A stretch of 64,000 nt of DNA from Carya illinoinensis (Eukaryota > Streptophyta > Magnoliopsida > Fagales > Juglandaceae). Positions 9,768 through 19,206 of this stretch are shown piece by piece. The stretch spans positions 15,071,501 through 15,135,500 of the forward strand of contig NC_056758.1 of NCBI RefSeq assembly GCF_018687715.1, written 5' to 3'. Under the pieces are notes generated by a model. It saw only the letters and a list, made by a program, of their open reading frames with translations. It did no database searches and was not told the DNA's origin. Both the position numbers and the translations under genes were made by a program. Positions within the stretch are counted from its first letter, which is position 1, and each line of letters begins with the position of its first letter.

Positions 9768-11972
9768 TTGATGCTTAGCATTTTTAGTGACATGATTGAG
9801 AACACCCTAGAAGTGTTTATGGATGATTTTTCTGTATTTGGTGATTCATTTGAGAGTTGTTTAACCAATTTACAAGCTGTTTTAGCCAGGTGTGAAGAGA
9901 AGCAATTGCTACTTAATTGGGAGAAGTGTCATTTCATGGTACAACAGGGCATTGTTCTGAGACATATTGTTTCATCTAGAGGACTTGAAGTAGATAGAGC
10001 AAAAATTGAGTTGATTTCTAAACTTCCTATACCTAAGTCAATAAAAGACATTAGATCTTTTCTTGGGCATGCGGGTTTTTATAGGAGATTTATCAAAGAC
10101 TTTAGCTCTACTTCTAAGCCTCTATGTAAGCTATTAATGAATGATGTAAAATTTGATTGGACACCTGAGTGTCAAGAAGCTTTTTGTCGGCTTAAAACTT
10201 TGCTAACCACTGCTCCTATTCTTCAACCTCCTGATTGGTCACTTTCTTTTGAAATCATGTGTGATGCAAGTGATTTTGCTATAGGAGCTATTCTTGGACA
10301 GCGTAGGAACAAACTTCCTTATGTCATTTACTATGCAAGTAAAACTTTGAATTTTGCTCAAAAAAATTATTCTACTACTGAAAAAGAATTACTTGCTGTG
10401 GTATTTGCTTTAGAGAAGTTTCGTGCATATATTCTTGGTTCTCCTATAGTCATCTTTACTGACCATGCAGCTCTCAAGTATTTATTGACAAAGAAAGATG
10501 CAAAACCAAGGTTGATTAGATGGATACTTTTACTCCAGGAGTTCAATATTATCATCAAGGACAAGAAAGGAGTAGAGAATGTGGTAGCCGACCATTTGTC
10601 TAGGCTCACAGTTGCTGAAACTGAACAACCGACACCTGTTCTTGATTCTTTTCCTGATGAACATCTTATGTTAGTTGAGAATTTGCCTTGGTTTGCTGAT
10701 ATAGTTAATTTCTTGGTGACAGAACAAACACCACCTCATTGGAGCGCTCAAGATATACGAAAATTCATGCATGAGGTGAGATCTTTCTTTTATGGTGATC
10801 CTTACCTTTTCAAGTATTGTTCAGATCAAATCATTAGGAAGTGTGTGCCCAATGATGAAATTTCTGGTGCCTTAAATTTTTGCCATACGGAAGCTTGTGG
10901 TGGGCATTTTTCAGCCCACAAAATAGTGGCCAAAATTCTTCAAAGCGGATTTTATTGGCCAACCATGTTCAAGGATGCCTTTAGTTTTTGTAAAACTTGT
11001 GAACCTTGTCAGAAATTAGGAGGAATCACTAGGAGAAATATGATGCCTAGGCAACCCATACTAGTGATTGAAATTTTTTATTATTGGGGAATAGATTTTA
11101 TGGGACCATTTCCTTCTTCTTATGGCTATTTATGCATTTTGCTTGCTGTTGACTATGTTTCTAAGTGGGTTGAGGTAGTCCCTTGCAAATCTAATGATCA
11201 TCAAGTTGTTTTAAAATTTTTGAAAGAAAATATTTTTGCAAGGTTTGGCATGCCTAAAGCCATAATCAGTGATAATGGCACCCACTTTTGTAACAAGCAT
11301 TTCTCGGCCTTAATGAAGAATTATGGTATCCATCACAAAATCTCTACTCCCTATCATCCTCAAACCAATGGACAAGCTGAACTAGCAAATAGGGAGATTA
11401 AAAACATTCTTGAAAAAACAGTTAGCCCAAACAGGAAGGATTGGTCTTTGAGATTGTTTGATGCCTTGTGGGCTTATAGAACAGCCTTGAAAACCATTTT
11501 GGGCATGTCTCCATATAGACTAGTGTATGGCAAAGCTTGCCATTTGCCTGTAGCGTTGGAACATAGAGCGTATTGGGCCATTAAGCAATGCAATTTTAAC
11601 ATTGATAAAGCTGGTTGTGTGAGAAAATTGCAGTTGTCTGAGTTGGATGAGTTGAGGATGGATGCCTACAACAACTCTAAGTTGTCCAAAGAAAGAATGA
11701 AGAACTTTCGTGATAAACACATCCAACATAAGACTTTTGAGTCTAATCAGAAAGTGTTATTGTACAACTCTCGGTTACACTTGTTCCCTAGTAAGTTAAG
11801 GTCTCGATGGAGTGGGCCTTATGTGGTACCAACTGTTTTTCGTCATGGTGCTATAGAGATAATGAATCCTCTCAATGGTAACATTTTTAAGATTAATGAT
11901 CAAAGGCTCAAGCCTTTTATTTCTAACTTTGTACCTGAGGAATCTACTCTACATTTGCTTGATCCTAATTGA
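9768..11972 (+). CDS. Athila polyprotein: RT C-terminal half, RNase H, integrase
   Basis: A 734-codon uninterrupted frame. It begins within the RT palm; the active-site box FMDDFS is at residues 16-21. RNase H follows ([18 protein letters not shown] near residue 160; TDHAALKYL near 230). Integrase has a His2Cys2 zinc finger (HTEACGGHF, then CKTCEPCQ, residues ~370-410), a core with the first Asp in IDFMGPFP, the second in ISDNGTHF and the Glu in [13 protein letters not shown], and a C-terminus [19 protein letters not shown] ending LLDPN. The natural polyprotein would start far upstream with protease and full RT; the ATG at 9768 is only the first Met after the inversion break. The lack of stops contrasts with the riddled pol of Athila-2 and suggests a younger copy. 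Integrase could be functional if expressed; RT lacks its N-terminal half. Confidence 0.9.
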   Translation: MMLSIFSDMIENTLEVFMDDFSVFGDSFESCLTNLQAVLARCEEKQLLLNWEKCHFMVQQGIVLRHIVSSRGLEVDRAKIELISKLPIPKSIKDIRSFLGHAGFYRRFIKDFSSTSKPLCKLLMNDVKFDWTPECQEAFCRLKTLLTTAPILQPPDWSLSFEIMCDASDFAIGAILGQRRNKLPYVIYYASKTLNFAQKNYSTTEKELLAVVFALEKFRAYILGSPIVIFTDHAALKYLLTKKDAKPRLIRWILLLQEFNIIIKDKKGVENVVADHLSRLTVAETEQPTPVLDSFPDEHLMLVENLPWFADIVNFLVTEQTPPHWSAQDIRKFMHEVRSFFYGDPYLFKYCSDQIIRKCVPNDEISGALNFCHTEACGGHFSAHKIVAKILQSGFYWPTMFKDAFSFCKTCEPCQKLGGITRRNMMPRQPILVIEIFYYWGIDFMGPFPSSYGYLCILLAVDYVSKWVEVVPCKSNDHQVVLKFLKENIFARFGMPKAIISDNGTHFCNKHFSALMKNYGIHHKISTPYHPQTNGQAELANREIKNILEKTVSPNRKDWSLRLFDALWAYRTALKTILGMSPYRLVYGKACHLPVALEHRAYWAIKQCNFNIDKAGCVRKLQLSELDELRMDAYNNSKLSKERMKNFRDKHIQHKTFESNQKVLLYNSRLHLFPSKLRSRWSGPYVVPTVFRHGAIEIMNPLNGNIFKINDQRLKPFISNFVPEESTLHLLDPN

Positions 11973-13189
11973 TGGTTCTTGATCTATCTATTTCTTTTCA
12001 TTGTCTTCTTTTGTTCTTCAGTTTTTATCTTTTATTTTGGCTGCATTCCTTTCAAAGCTATCCAGGTACTTCCTTTTGCCCCTTAACTGCTCTCTTTGTG
12101 TAAATTATTTCGTTTCTCTTGCATCATTGAGGACAATGCTACAATCTAGTTGGGGGGTGGAAGAGAATTTATTTCTCTGTTTGCATGCGTTAGACATATT
12201 TTGGTCCACCTTGGGGAGTGCTAGCAATGAGTTGAAAGCAAATTAAATTCCTCATTCTTGAATTTTACATGCTGGAAAGTTTAAAAAAAAAAAAAGATTT
12301 GTTGAGGTCATGGAACATGTGGAATGTAGTGCAAATATGAGTATATGTCAAAAGAGAGACTTATCCATTTTATTTAGTTGTTAAACCAAGGGAAAGATGT
12401 TAAAAGTTTTGCTAAAACACACACAACACATACCCGGAAGGCCTAGAAAGACTACATTGAGTCATTGTTGGTTGATTTACACTTTAATTGTTTGAGACTC
12501 TAATGAACCATATCCTAATGGCTTAGGAAGAAATTTGAAATGAATTAAATGAGAAAAGGGACAAGCCAGGGATCAAAAATAAAAATAAATAAAAATAAAT
12601 AAAAAAAAAAATAGAAAGAAGAATCTTTTAGGTAGACTAGTGGTAAGGGCTGATTTGTGAAAGTGTGGGTAGGCGCACATTCATAGGTCCGATTCCCCCA
12701 CTAGGAAATCTAAAAACATAAAAAAAAAATACATTTGTGTAGTGGAAAAGGCTGCCTATTACTGGGGTCCTTACAAAAAAAAAAAAAAAGGAGTAGGCGC
12801 CTTTCAAAGTGTAATAGCGTGAAAGCCGCCACTACAATGGTTTTGAATTAGAGTAAGACCATGTGGTTTTCTCAGATTGGTTGTTGTGATTGAAACTGTT
12901 CATGTCTCTTGGTAGTCGAGCTTGGAATTATAACCCCATTTCCATGCATTTGAAAGAAAGCAAGCTTTGTTACAAGTAATTCCCTTGGTTGATTAACTAA
13001 ATTGTGTATAAATCTCTTAGTTGATACAAAATTCAGATTAATCTATCTCTAGTGTTCTTAAACTCAACAAGTCTATTTCATGGCACGTGATTCTCGAACT
13101 TCTTTTGAAATTGTATTTAGAAATCTCACCTTCGTATGAATTCATTCACTTTAGTTGCTAGAGTCTAGCAAAAAGCTAGTTGGGGGGTG
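11973..13189 (+). other. Athila-1 3' untranslated region and polypurine tract
   Basis: Noncoding DNA after the integrase stop, alignable by eye with 27818-29105 of Athila-2 (shared blocks around 12132, 12360, 12420, 12810 and 13020). It contains A-rich runs, a tRNA-like SINE-type block (12631-12740) and ends with the polypurine tract ttggggggtg directly before the 3' LTR. No env-like ORF is present. Confidence 0.8.
12631..12740 (+). repeat. SINE-like block with pol III A and B boxes
   Basis: tagactagtgg (12633-12643) fits a tRNA-type A box and ggtccgattcc (12686-12696) a B box, about 50 bp apart, followed by an A-rich stretch. Related blocks occur twice in the matching place of Athila-2 (28479-28645). 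It resembles the Au-type plant SINE head. Whether it is an old SINE carried by the element or a pol III-like element feature is unknown. Confidence 0.5.
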
Positions 13190-14155
13190 TGATGAAGCGC
13201 TAAAACTACATGATTAAGTTACTTAAGTGAATAAATTGTTTAATAAAAAATGATTTAAGTACTTAATTATGCAATAGATCACAATACTTGAGTCAATTGA
13301 TAATTTTGATATTCTTAGTGCTTTTGAAGATTTATAATGCAATTATTTTATATGAAAATAAATATTTCAATTTTATTTCTATTATAACAGGAAAGGTTTG
13401 GAAGAGAAATGGAAGAATCGAGAAAAGCCCAAAGAGCGAGAACTAAAGCTCACACATGCATCAAAACAGCAACTCACAGCCAGCCACTCACACATGCAGA
13501 AAACGTGGGACCAGCAGCTCACACATGCAAAAAACTTGGGACCACAGTAGCTCACACATGCAATAAACCTGCAGCAACAAACACAGCAGACAGCACACAC
13601 TCGGAAAGCAGGAGCAATGCAGCTCATGCATCATTTCATTGGAAAGCAGCACGTTGCAGGAGAAGAATGGGAGGCAGCAGAAGATCACGCTAGCATCTAT
13701 GAGGCAGCACGTTGCAGACACTCGGACAGCAAAGGATTATTCCACTGAATTTGTCATTGAAGCTGAGAGATGGAAGACAGCTGAACGTGCAGCAGCAGCA
13801 GAATTATTCTTCTTTCCGGATAGCTGAACGTGCAGCAGCAGGAGATCACATGGGATCACGCATAGACAGACGGGCTCTTTACTTTTCAACTTGTTTTTAT
13901 TCGGCTGGAGCTTTTCATTTCATACGGGGGGGGGGGGGGGGGGGGGGGAGACTAGAGAGTAGTCTTTTAGTTTTAATTATTTTTCTTTTCTCTTGGTTTA
14001 GACGGCAGGCAGCTATTTTTGTTTTGCTCACTATCCTTTCTTTTTCATTTTTAGACGCTAGGAGCAGCAGCAATAGAGAGTCTGGAAAATTATTTCCCTT
14101 CTTTTCACTTAGTAGAAAGCAGCTGGTTTTGGCTGTTACTCTCAAAAAAAAAAAA
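13190..14155 (+). repeat. Truncated 3' LTR of Athila-1 ending in poly(A)
   Basis: Begins TGATGAAGCGC after the polypurine tract and matches the 5' LTR for its first ~600 bp, including five CATGCA cores (13455, 13493, 13524, 13557, 13625). It stops after tgttactctc with a run of about twelve A (14144-14155), followed at once by the target duplication tgggg. In the solo LTR the corresponding sequence goes on with ctttcttttt (25198 onward), so R/U5 is missing. It also carries a run of 23 G at 13926-13948. Confidence 0.8.
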
Positions 14156-14160
14156 TGGGG

Positions 14161-15100
14161 GATTTCGCTGCCTCAGTCATCCTTGAGGCAGTAAGAGCCA
14201 GGTTTATTGCTGGCTTTCACTACGTACAAGCCTTCCCATTATGGCCCCAGTTTTCCTTCTTCCTGGTTGGTCACCCCAGTCTACTTCAATACTAGATTGC
14301 CTACATTGAAGGAGCGTAGTCTGACTCATTTTTTGAAGTACTACTCGACCTTCCTTTTGTTATTCGTCGTTTCTACCACAGCTTCTTCTCATCTTTCTTC
14401 CAGAAGGTCCATGTTTTCTTTTAATATTTCATTGTTAAGGTTTGGGTCGAAGTGCTGGACTTGGTATGTGGGCATTCTTATCTCAACAGGGATCATCACC
14501 TCGCTTATGTAGGTGAGGGCAAAAGGTGTCTCTCTCATGAGGGTTCTGATGGTCATCCTATAGGCCCACAGCACCCTCTGGAGTTCTTTGGCCTATTCTC
14601 CTTTATGAGCCTCCAACCTTTTCTTCGAGGTGGCCAATAAAGTTTTGTTGGATGCCTCGACCTATCCATTGGCTTATGGGTTTCCTGAAGAAGAGTACTT
14701 TACCTTGATCTCCAACTCAAGGCACCATTCCTAGTAGTGTGAGTAGTTTAATTGTTTGCCATTGTCCAGTATGGCTTAGGTGGTGATGGTTGTCAAGGCT
14801 TCCGCTTCTGTGAAGTAGGTGACCGCTACGACCACAAAATTTATTCCTCCTTTAGCCACTAGGAATAGGCCAATCAAGTTCATTCCCCACTGTGTGAAGA
14901 GCCATGAGGACATGATTGATGTCAATTACTCTAATGGGAAGCGCAACACTAGTACATGTTCTTGACATTTGGGGCTTTTCCTTGACAAGTATTTCACGTC
15001 CTGGAAGGAGTTGGGCCAATAATATCCTGTTGAGTCACCCTTGCGGCTAGTGTCCTTTTGCCTGAATGGCTCCCATAGATTCCTTCATTAATTTCAGCTA
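14161..15100 (-). pseudogene. Tat-2 integrase remnant
   Basis: Minus-strand integrase C-terminal region. The clearest part (14389-14574) reads LWAYRMTIRTLMRETPFALTY, with EVMIPVEI, the segment that follows the catalytic core in Tat integrases. Upstream toward 15100 the core and zinc-finger part can be traced only across several frames with stops. Nucleotide sequence around 14230-14560 resembles 1500-1800 of the Tat-1 fragment. It adjoins Athila-1 at 14160, and the Tat 3' untranslated region continues on the far side at 7498. Non-functional. Confidence 0.7.
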
Positions 15101-15237
15101 GTACATACTAGGCCTCAAATGCACCTCAAGAGAGGTTCAGAGAAACCCTTATTGTACAGAACTCCTCTGAGCAGCGTCAATTGTGTGGCTCTGTTCCTAA
15201 CTTTACGTGCCTCCTCCAGGTCATATGGGACCTCACT

Positions 15238-16900
15238 CTACCAAAGGAACTTCATGATGTTTGTAGCCCATTCGGGTGATGCTGAAGAGGCAACCGACAC
15301 CTCAACCCTGATGGCTGGGGCATTGACTGCTTTGATCATGGTACATTCGGGAATGAGGATTTCCTCCTGCCTCCTTTGCCAACCAATCCACCTTTTTGTT
15401 CTCTCCCCTCGAGATTTTTTGTATGTAGAAGTAACGAAAGAGGCCGCACTCCTCACACACCTTCTAGAGGTATTTTTTCAACTTCTCACCCTTGGTGGAG
15501 AACTCTTCTACAACTTGGGAATCGGCCTTTACTTCAACTTCGTGGCTCCTAGCAGCCTAGCCACCAATATTCTTGCTAGTAGTGCCTTGTACTCAACTTC
15601 GATTTTGGTCATCTTGAAGGTGAGCTTTATCACGTAGTCATGTTCATCCCCATGCTCAGTGATGATGTGCACCCCTACACCCCCTCCAGCCTGGTAGAAC
15701 AACCTGTCGACATAGACCTGACAAGGCTTCCCTTTGGGTGCAACTTGTGCCTCCTTTGGGAAGCTAGTTAATTCGGCCACAAAGTTCACCAGCATCTAAC
15801 CCTTAATCATTGTGCGGGGTAGGTACTCCATGTTGAATTCACTTAGCTTGATTGCCCATTTCACCAGTTGACCAAACGTGTCGGGCTTCTACAAGATCTT
15901 TTTGAGAGGGACGTTGGTGAGCACATTCATTGGGTGGGCTTGGAAGTACAACCTTAGCCTTCTCGTAGTAACTAGCAATGCAAATACTAGCATCTCTGTT
16001 TATGGGTATCTAGCCTCGGCTCTGGGAAACACCCTACTCGTGTAATAGACAAGCCATTGTCCTTCCTCCATATCGCTGGTCAGCATTGTAGACACGGTTA
16101 AGTTCTCACCTGGCATGGTCTAGCTAAGAAGTAGAGGGTGGGCCAAATACCTTTTCAGTTCGGCAAACACCTCATCGCAGTCGTCATCCCATTCCCAAAC
16201 TTTCCTCAGGACCTTAAAGAAAGGAAGACACCGATTGGTCAATCAGGTAATGAAGTGGTTCAGGGCACTGCCAGCCCTGTGACCCTCTAAACTTCATGTA
16301 GATTGCAAGGGAAGGGCATCCCCACTATTGCCTCAACTTTCTCCGTGGTGGCCTCAATTTCTTGCTTAGAGACCATGAAACCCAATAATTTTCCTGATTC
16401 CAGTCTGAATGCACACTTCAAAGGGTTGAGCTTCATTTGATATCCTCGGAGTATCAACAAAGCCTCTCGAAGGTCTGGCAGGTGTTGCTTGGGTTTCTTT
16501 CTCTTCACCAGCAGGTCGTTCACATATTCCTCCATGTTTCGGCCAATCTATTGCTTGAACATCAAATTGACTAGCCACTAGCATGTGGCACCAGCATTCT
16601 TCAGACTGAACGACGTGGCTTTGTAGTAGTAGAGTCCCTGATCTGTGATGAAGGCGGTCTTTTCCTCATCATCCAGGTACATTCAGATTTGGTGTATTCG
16701 AAGTATGTGTCCATGAAGCTGGGCAATGGGTGGCCACCATTGAGTCCACTATCAAATCAATACGGGGCAAAAGGAAGCTGTCCTTTGAGTATGCCTTGTT
16801 AGGTCTGTGAAGTTGACACACATCCTTCATTTCCTGCTCGCCTTCTTGACAAGCACGACATTGGACAACCACTTGGGATAATGGGCTTCTCGGATGAATC
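15238..16900 (-). pseudogene. Tat-2 RNase H and reverse transcriptase remnant
   Basis: Minus strand. RNase H: 15529-15795 contains CQVYVDRLFYQAGGGVGVHI and EVEYKALLARILVARLLGA, the first active-site Asp and the catalytic Glu of a Tat-type RNase H; 15238-15456 holds its tail (KKSRGERTKRWIGWQ). RT: 16287-16535 carries MEEYVNDLLVKRKKPKQHL and LNPLKCAFRLESGKLLGFMVS, the palm and thumb downstream of the active site. In the usual [YF]xDD box the residues read YVND. The parts lie in different frames with many stops, so no active enzyme can be made. Confidence 0.75.
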
Positions 16901-17322
16901 TTGCCACCAAGAGTCTATCTACTTCCTCAACTATGGTCGCGTATTTTTCCGTGTTGAAGTTCTGGCACTTCTATTTGACTTTCCAAGTCGTGGAGTCCAC
17001 ATAGAGGCAATGCTCGATGATCGAGTACTCGATCTCAGGCATCTCGTCGTGACTCCAGCTGAACACATCTTGATGCTTGCAAGGAGTCTCTTCACGACCT
17101 TCTTTAACTCGGGAGCCATTTTAGTCCCCACTCACACGATGCGTTCAGGCCATTGTTGGTCTGTGGAAACCAGTTCCAAGGGCTCGTTGGGTCCACCTGT
17201 CACAATATTTGTTCTTCTTGGATGTCTCCATCCCACTCGGTCAAGGTCAATGGGGGAGGTGGTTTGGAAACCTCTCGGTACCCTCTGATCATCTTGACCT
17301 CCTTCACTTCATGCCTTAGTTT

Positions 17323-18071
17323 TCAGGCATAGCATTCTTGAGCAAGTGCCTGTTCGTTGTGGACCTCGCCAACCCCCAAGTTTGTGGGGAACTTCATTTT
17401 GAGGTGGTATGTGGAGGTTATTGCCCTCAGGCTGTTCAAGGTCGGGCGTCCCAATGTCACGTTGTACGAGGAGGGGGACTTCACCACCAGGAAGTTAGTC
17501 ATCATTGAGCCTTTTCGGCTAGGACGAATGGTGTGATGGCCTCCATTAGCTAGATGATGTCTCCCGTGAAACCTTTGAGCAGCATCGGAGCCGAGCCCAA
17601 TCGATCTAGGCTGATTCCCATCCTAACAAAAGCCTCCCATAATAGGATGTCTACTAAATTACCGTTGTCAACCAAGACACTTCGCATTGTGATGTTGGCG
17701 ATCTGCATGGTGACTACCAATGCATCGTCATGGGGGTGGAGGATTCCCTTCTCGTCTTTCTCACTGAAGGTTATCACTGTTCCCCTGGCATGTTTCCTGG
17801 TATTGGCTACTACCCTTCTCACTATCGACACTTCCTCGTATCGAGCCCTTTGGGGGGGCCTTCTAGGCCAAGGAGGTCTAACCTCCTCCCATGTATCCTC
17901 TCACGATTGTGCAAATCTCACCCACTAGGTTGTTTGCACTCACAAGGCTCCTTCGGGCCTCCCTCCTAACCCTTTGCTTTCTTCGGTTCTCACTCTATTG
18001 GGGCCTTGGACGGTAGTCCTCATGCCACTCTTGTCGCCCTTCCATCTGCCATCACTAATCTAGTAGTCCTC
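17323..18071 (-). pseudogene. Tat-2 protease and gag C-terminus remnant
   Basis: Minus strand. 17550-17831 reads GTVITFSEKDEKGILHPHDD and ends its next block in SVLVDNGNLVDILLWEAF: the retroviral-type aspartic protease site, with DNG in place of the usual D[ST]G as is common in this lineage. 17323-17505 has [16 protein letters not shown], the second protease half. From 17831 to 18071 the gag tail can be traced with stops. At about 18072 the sequence changes abruptly to Athila-2 LTR; about 150 gag codons before this point are missing and the gag N-terminal part resumes at 30387. Confidence 0.75.
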
Positions 18072-18919
18072 AATTTATTTTCTGGTGTGATGGATCATTT
18101 CTTTTTCGATTTTAACAATTTATTTTCATACTTGATGGAAGGGTAAATCTTCGAGTAACCTACGTCAAGGGAATCCTTTGCACAGTGGGGTTTTGTTTGG
18201 TGGTTTTGGTTCTTGTTTTGGTTTTAATTTGTACTCGTATGAATTTCTATCAGTTTCATAGAAATCGAGTTTAGAGGTTCATCTGTAATCCTTTTTGACT
18301 CAATGTTAACTCTGGGCACGATGGTTGCTTAAGCGACAAAGACCCTAATTTCGAATTACTAAATGTCTGATGTTAAGATGAAATCTGTGAGGTTATGTAG
18401 AAAGTGTTTGTTAGTGTTGAAATCATATACATTCTCCGTATGATTTGTTCTTGATTGAAATTGCATGTGATGGTTTTTATAAATGCCAATCCCCATTGAA
18501 ACCCCTCGGTGCAAAGAGGACCTGTAGCCTAGGCACTTGCTTAAAGGTTTTCTTGAGAAACTTAGTTCTAAATACTTCACTGGATTCCTTTGTCCATGCT
18601 CATAGCTTGGCTTCTTGCCTATTTTAGTTATAAACTTCATAGTGTTACTTAATACACCACATGTTGTTCCTATTAAGCATTTCTAGAGGGGTAGCAAGCT
18701 TTATTTTTAACTCCTGAGCTGTCACTTAAACTTGTCCCGTGGTTCTAAAGAATTTTTGTTTAGCTAAAAATCCATTCTCTTGACTCTATTAATTCCAATA
18801 TTTTTCTTAGTGCAAACAAAACTGGAAATGCCTTGATCCCTGTGAAATCGACCTTGGACTCCCATTATACTCAAGTTGAACACCTTCTGCACTTGGAATG
18901 CAATTTAAAAGAAGAGCCA
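18072..18919 (+). repeat. 5' LTR of Athila-2, truncated at its 5' end
   Basis: From TGTGATGGATC (18086) onward it matches 29555-30386 of the 3' LTR. Similarity also extends a little to the left (attttctRg, 18077-18085). The 3' LTR has a further ~450 bp beginning TGTGATTGAG at 29106 that are absent here, so the left ~450 bp were deleted. It ends gagcca at 18919, seven bases before the primer-binding site. Confidence 0.8.
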
Positions 18920-18925
18920 AATTTT

Positions 18926-18943
18926 TGGCGCCGTTGCCGGGGA
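18926..18943 (+). other. Primer-binding site, tRNA-Asp type (Athila-2)
   Basis: TGGCGCCGTTGCCGGGGA is complementary to the 3' end of plant tRNA-Asp (including CCA), the usual primer of Athila elements. It lies six bases after the 5' LTR end. Confidence 0.9.
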
Positions 18944-19206
18944 TTAATGGCAAATTTTCAATGCTGACATAATCTGCCATTTCAAGTTGTGTTTCACTGT
19001 GAACCTCTTCACACTTTGGTGATCTCTAACCCTAACTCCTTTCTTTCTATTATTTTTTTCTCTTTTCCTTTATCTATTATGTGCTCTGTTTGCCCCATAT
19101 TAACTTAGAGTAATAACTAAAAAGCAATTGTGTGTGGTTGACTACTGCCCTGCCACCATTCTACACCAACTTTGGTGTTATCTTGGTGCTTCTATTGGGA
19201 ATTTGT

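Larger units (their letters stand above)
7499..14155 (+). mobile_element. Athila-type Ty3/gypsy element Athila-1, rearranged
   Basis: Starts with TGATGAAGCGC at 7499 and repeats this start at 13190. It is flanked by tgggg at 7494-7498 and at 14156-14160, an exact 5-bp target duplication, inside Tat-2. Order: 5' LTR 7499-9480; an inverted chimeric segment 9488-9767 in place of the primer-binding site, gag, protease and first half of RT; intact rest of pol 9768-11972; 3' untranslated region; polypurine tract 13181-13189; short 3' LTR 13190-14155 ending in about twelve A. The element cannot make Gag or a full RT and depends on other copies. Confidence 0.85.

Noticed and set aside
12631..12740. 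A functional tRNA gene
   Set aside because: A and B boxes are present but no cloverleaf with acceptor pairing could be seen; it is better described as SINE-like.
18072..18919. Athila-2 5' LTR with matching target duplication
   Set aside because: tctgg before 18086 and ctcgg after 30386 do not match; the left end is deleted.
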